From Alphaproteobacteria bacterium (GTDB taxonomy: Bacteria > Pseudomonadota > Alphaproteobacteria > Rhodobacterales > Rhodobacteraceae): a DNA stretch of 5,899 nt. Under the pieces are notes generated by a model that saw only the letters and a program-made list of their open reading frames with translations, did no database searches and had not been told where the DNA came from. A program made the translations under genes and the position numbers. Position 1 is the stretch's first letter. Every line of letters starts with the position of its first letter. Of the stretch, positions 5,424-5,899 are shown one piece after another. The stretch is from positions 1-5,899 of the forward strand of contig RFGD01000176.1 of assembly GCA_003696705.1 (NCBI GenBank), read 5' to 3'.

Positions 5424-5899
5424 CGCCTCGGGTCCCGTCGCTTCGCCGCCGGCTGATGGTCCAGCTCCTCGGGCTCGCGCTTCTCCTGTCGCTCGGGCTC
5501 TACCTTGCCGTGCGGGTGGTCGCCGACCGTGCCGCCGAGGCGACGCAGGACAACATCCTTGGCGCCTCTGCCACCTCGATCGCCGAGGCGCTCAGGGCCG
5601 CGGACGACGGGATCCTTGTCGACATTCCCTATTCCGCCCTCGCCATGCTGGGCGAGTTGTCCGACGACCGGGTCTTCTATCGGATCGTCGTCGGCGACGA
5701 AACCGTGACCGGATACGAGACCTTGCCCCTGCCGCCGGCCCCGCCACGTCCCGGCGCGCCGATCTACTACACGACCCGCCACCTTGGTGCCGAGGTGCGC
5801 GTCGCGGCGACCCTGCGCGGGGTGCCGGTCGAAGGGCGCCCGTCCCGCGTCCTTGTCCTGGTCGCCCAGACACGCGAGGGGCAAGCCGCCATCGCCCGC
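5420..5899 (+). CDS. tctE: TctE-like sensor histidine kinase (N-terminal part)
   Basis: The first 160 codons of an inner-membrane sensor kinase; the reading frame is open to the window edge, so HAMP, histidine and ATPase parts are not visible. It starts with a basic segment (RVPSLRRRL), then one membrane helix at about residues 13-33. A periplasmic region follows, beginning AEATQDNILGASATSIAEALR and continuing through VDIPYSALAMLGELSDDRVFYRIV, GYETLPLPPAPP, PIYYTTRHLG and VRVAATLRG. This resembles the two-component sensor kinase N-terminal domain (2CSK_N) of TctE-type kinases, which senses carboxylates. The ATG overlaps the tctD stop (ATGA), a sign of translational coupling, and no separate ribosome binding site is evident. 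It presumably phosphorylates the regulator encoded just before it. Kinase identity is inferred, since no catalytic motif is inside the window. Confidence 0.87.
   Translation, partial: MTPRVPSLRRRLMVQLLGLALLLSLGLYLAVRVVADRAAEATQDNILGASATSIAEALRAADDGILVDIPYSALAMLGELSDDRVFYRIVVGDETVTGYETLPLPPAPPRPGAPIYYTTRHLGAEVRVAATLRGVPVEGRPSRVLVLVAQTREGQAAIAR

Noticed and set aside
1..5899. CRISPR array, tRNA or rRNA gene, insertion sequence or phage genes
   Set aside because: No spaced identical repeats, tRNA-like cloverleaf, transposase or terminal repeats were seen; the region is a compact metabolic locus.

Overview
The window is GC-rich with a strong preference for G or C at third codon positions. It looks like a high-GC alphaproteobacterium, plausibly Rhodobacterales; this is an impression from composition and gene content, since there is no rRNA or other marker to place it. 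It is densely coding: seven genes cover nearly everything except one 141-base divergent intergenic region (4611-4751).

Left part (10-4610, minus strand): a five-gene operon read from right to left. It begins with tctC (periplasmic solute-binding protein), then tctB (small membrane subunit) and tctA (large permease). Together these make a complete tripartite tricarboxylate transporter (TTT). It continues into an AtuA/DUF1446-family protein and a DUF4387 protein, both of uncertain biochemical function. Junctions are very tight: a 4-base overlap tctC/tctB, a 12-base gap tctB/tctA, an 11-base overlap tctA/AtuA, and a stop/start overlap AtuA/DUF4387. The five products are therefore probably made together and serve one substrate.

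Right part (4752-5899, plus strand): a divergent pair, a TctD-like OmpR-family response regulator and a TctE-like sensor kinase cut off by the window edge after 160 codons. By analogy with the Salmonella tctDE-tctCBA locus, the kinase senses a carboxylate outside the cytoplasm and the regulator switches on the transporter operon.

The divergent region contains an AT-rich candidate -10 element for tctC. Upstream of it are similar hexamers at 11- and 21-base spacing (candidate regulator site) plus several inverted repeats. Two of those repeats would lie in the tctC leader RNA.

The best candidate for something undescribed is the coupling of a citrate-type TTT transporter and its two-component system to the AtuA-like/DUF4387 pair, with no recognisable enzyme of citrate metabolism in the window. 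It suggests uptake and processing of an unidentified carboxylate. The window shows the genetic linkage, not the substrate.
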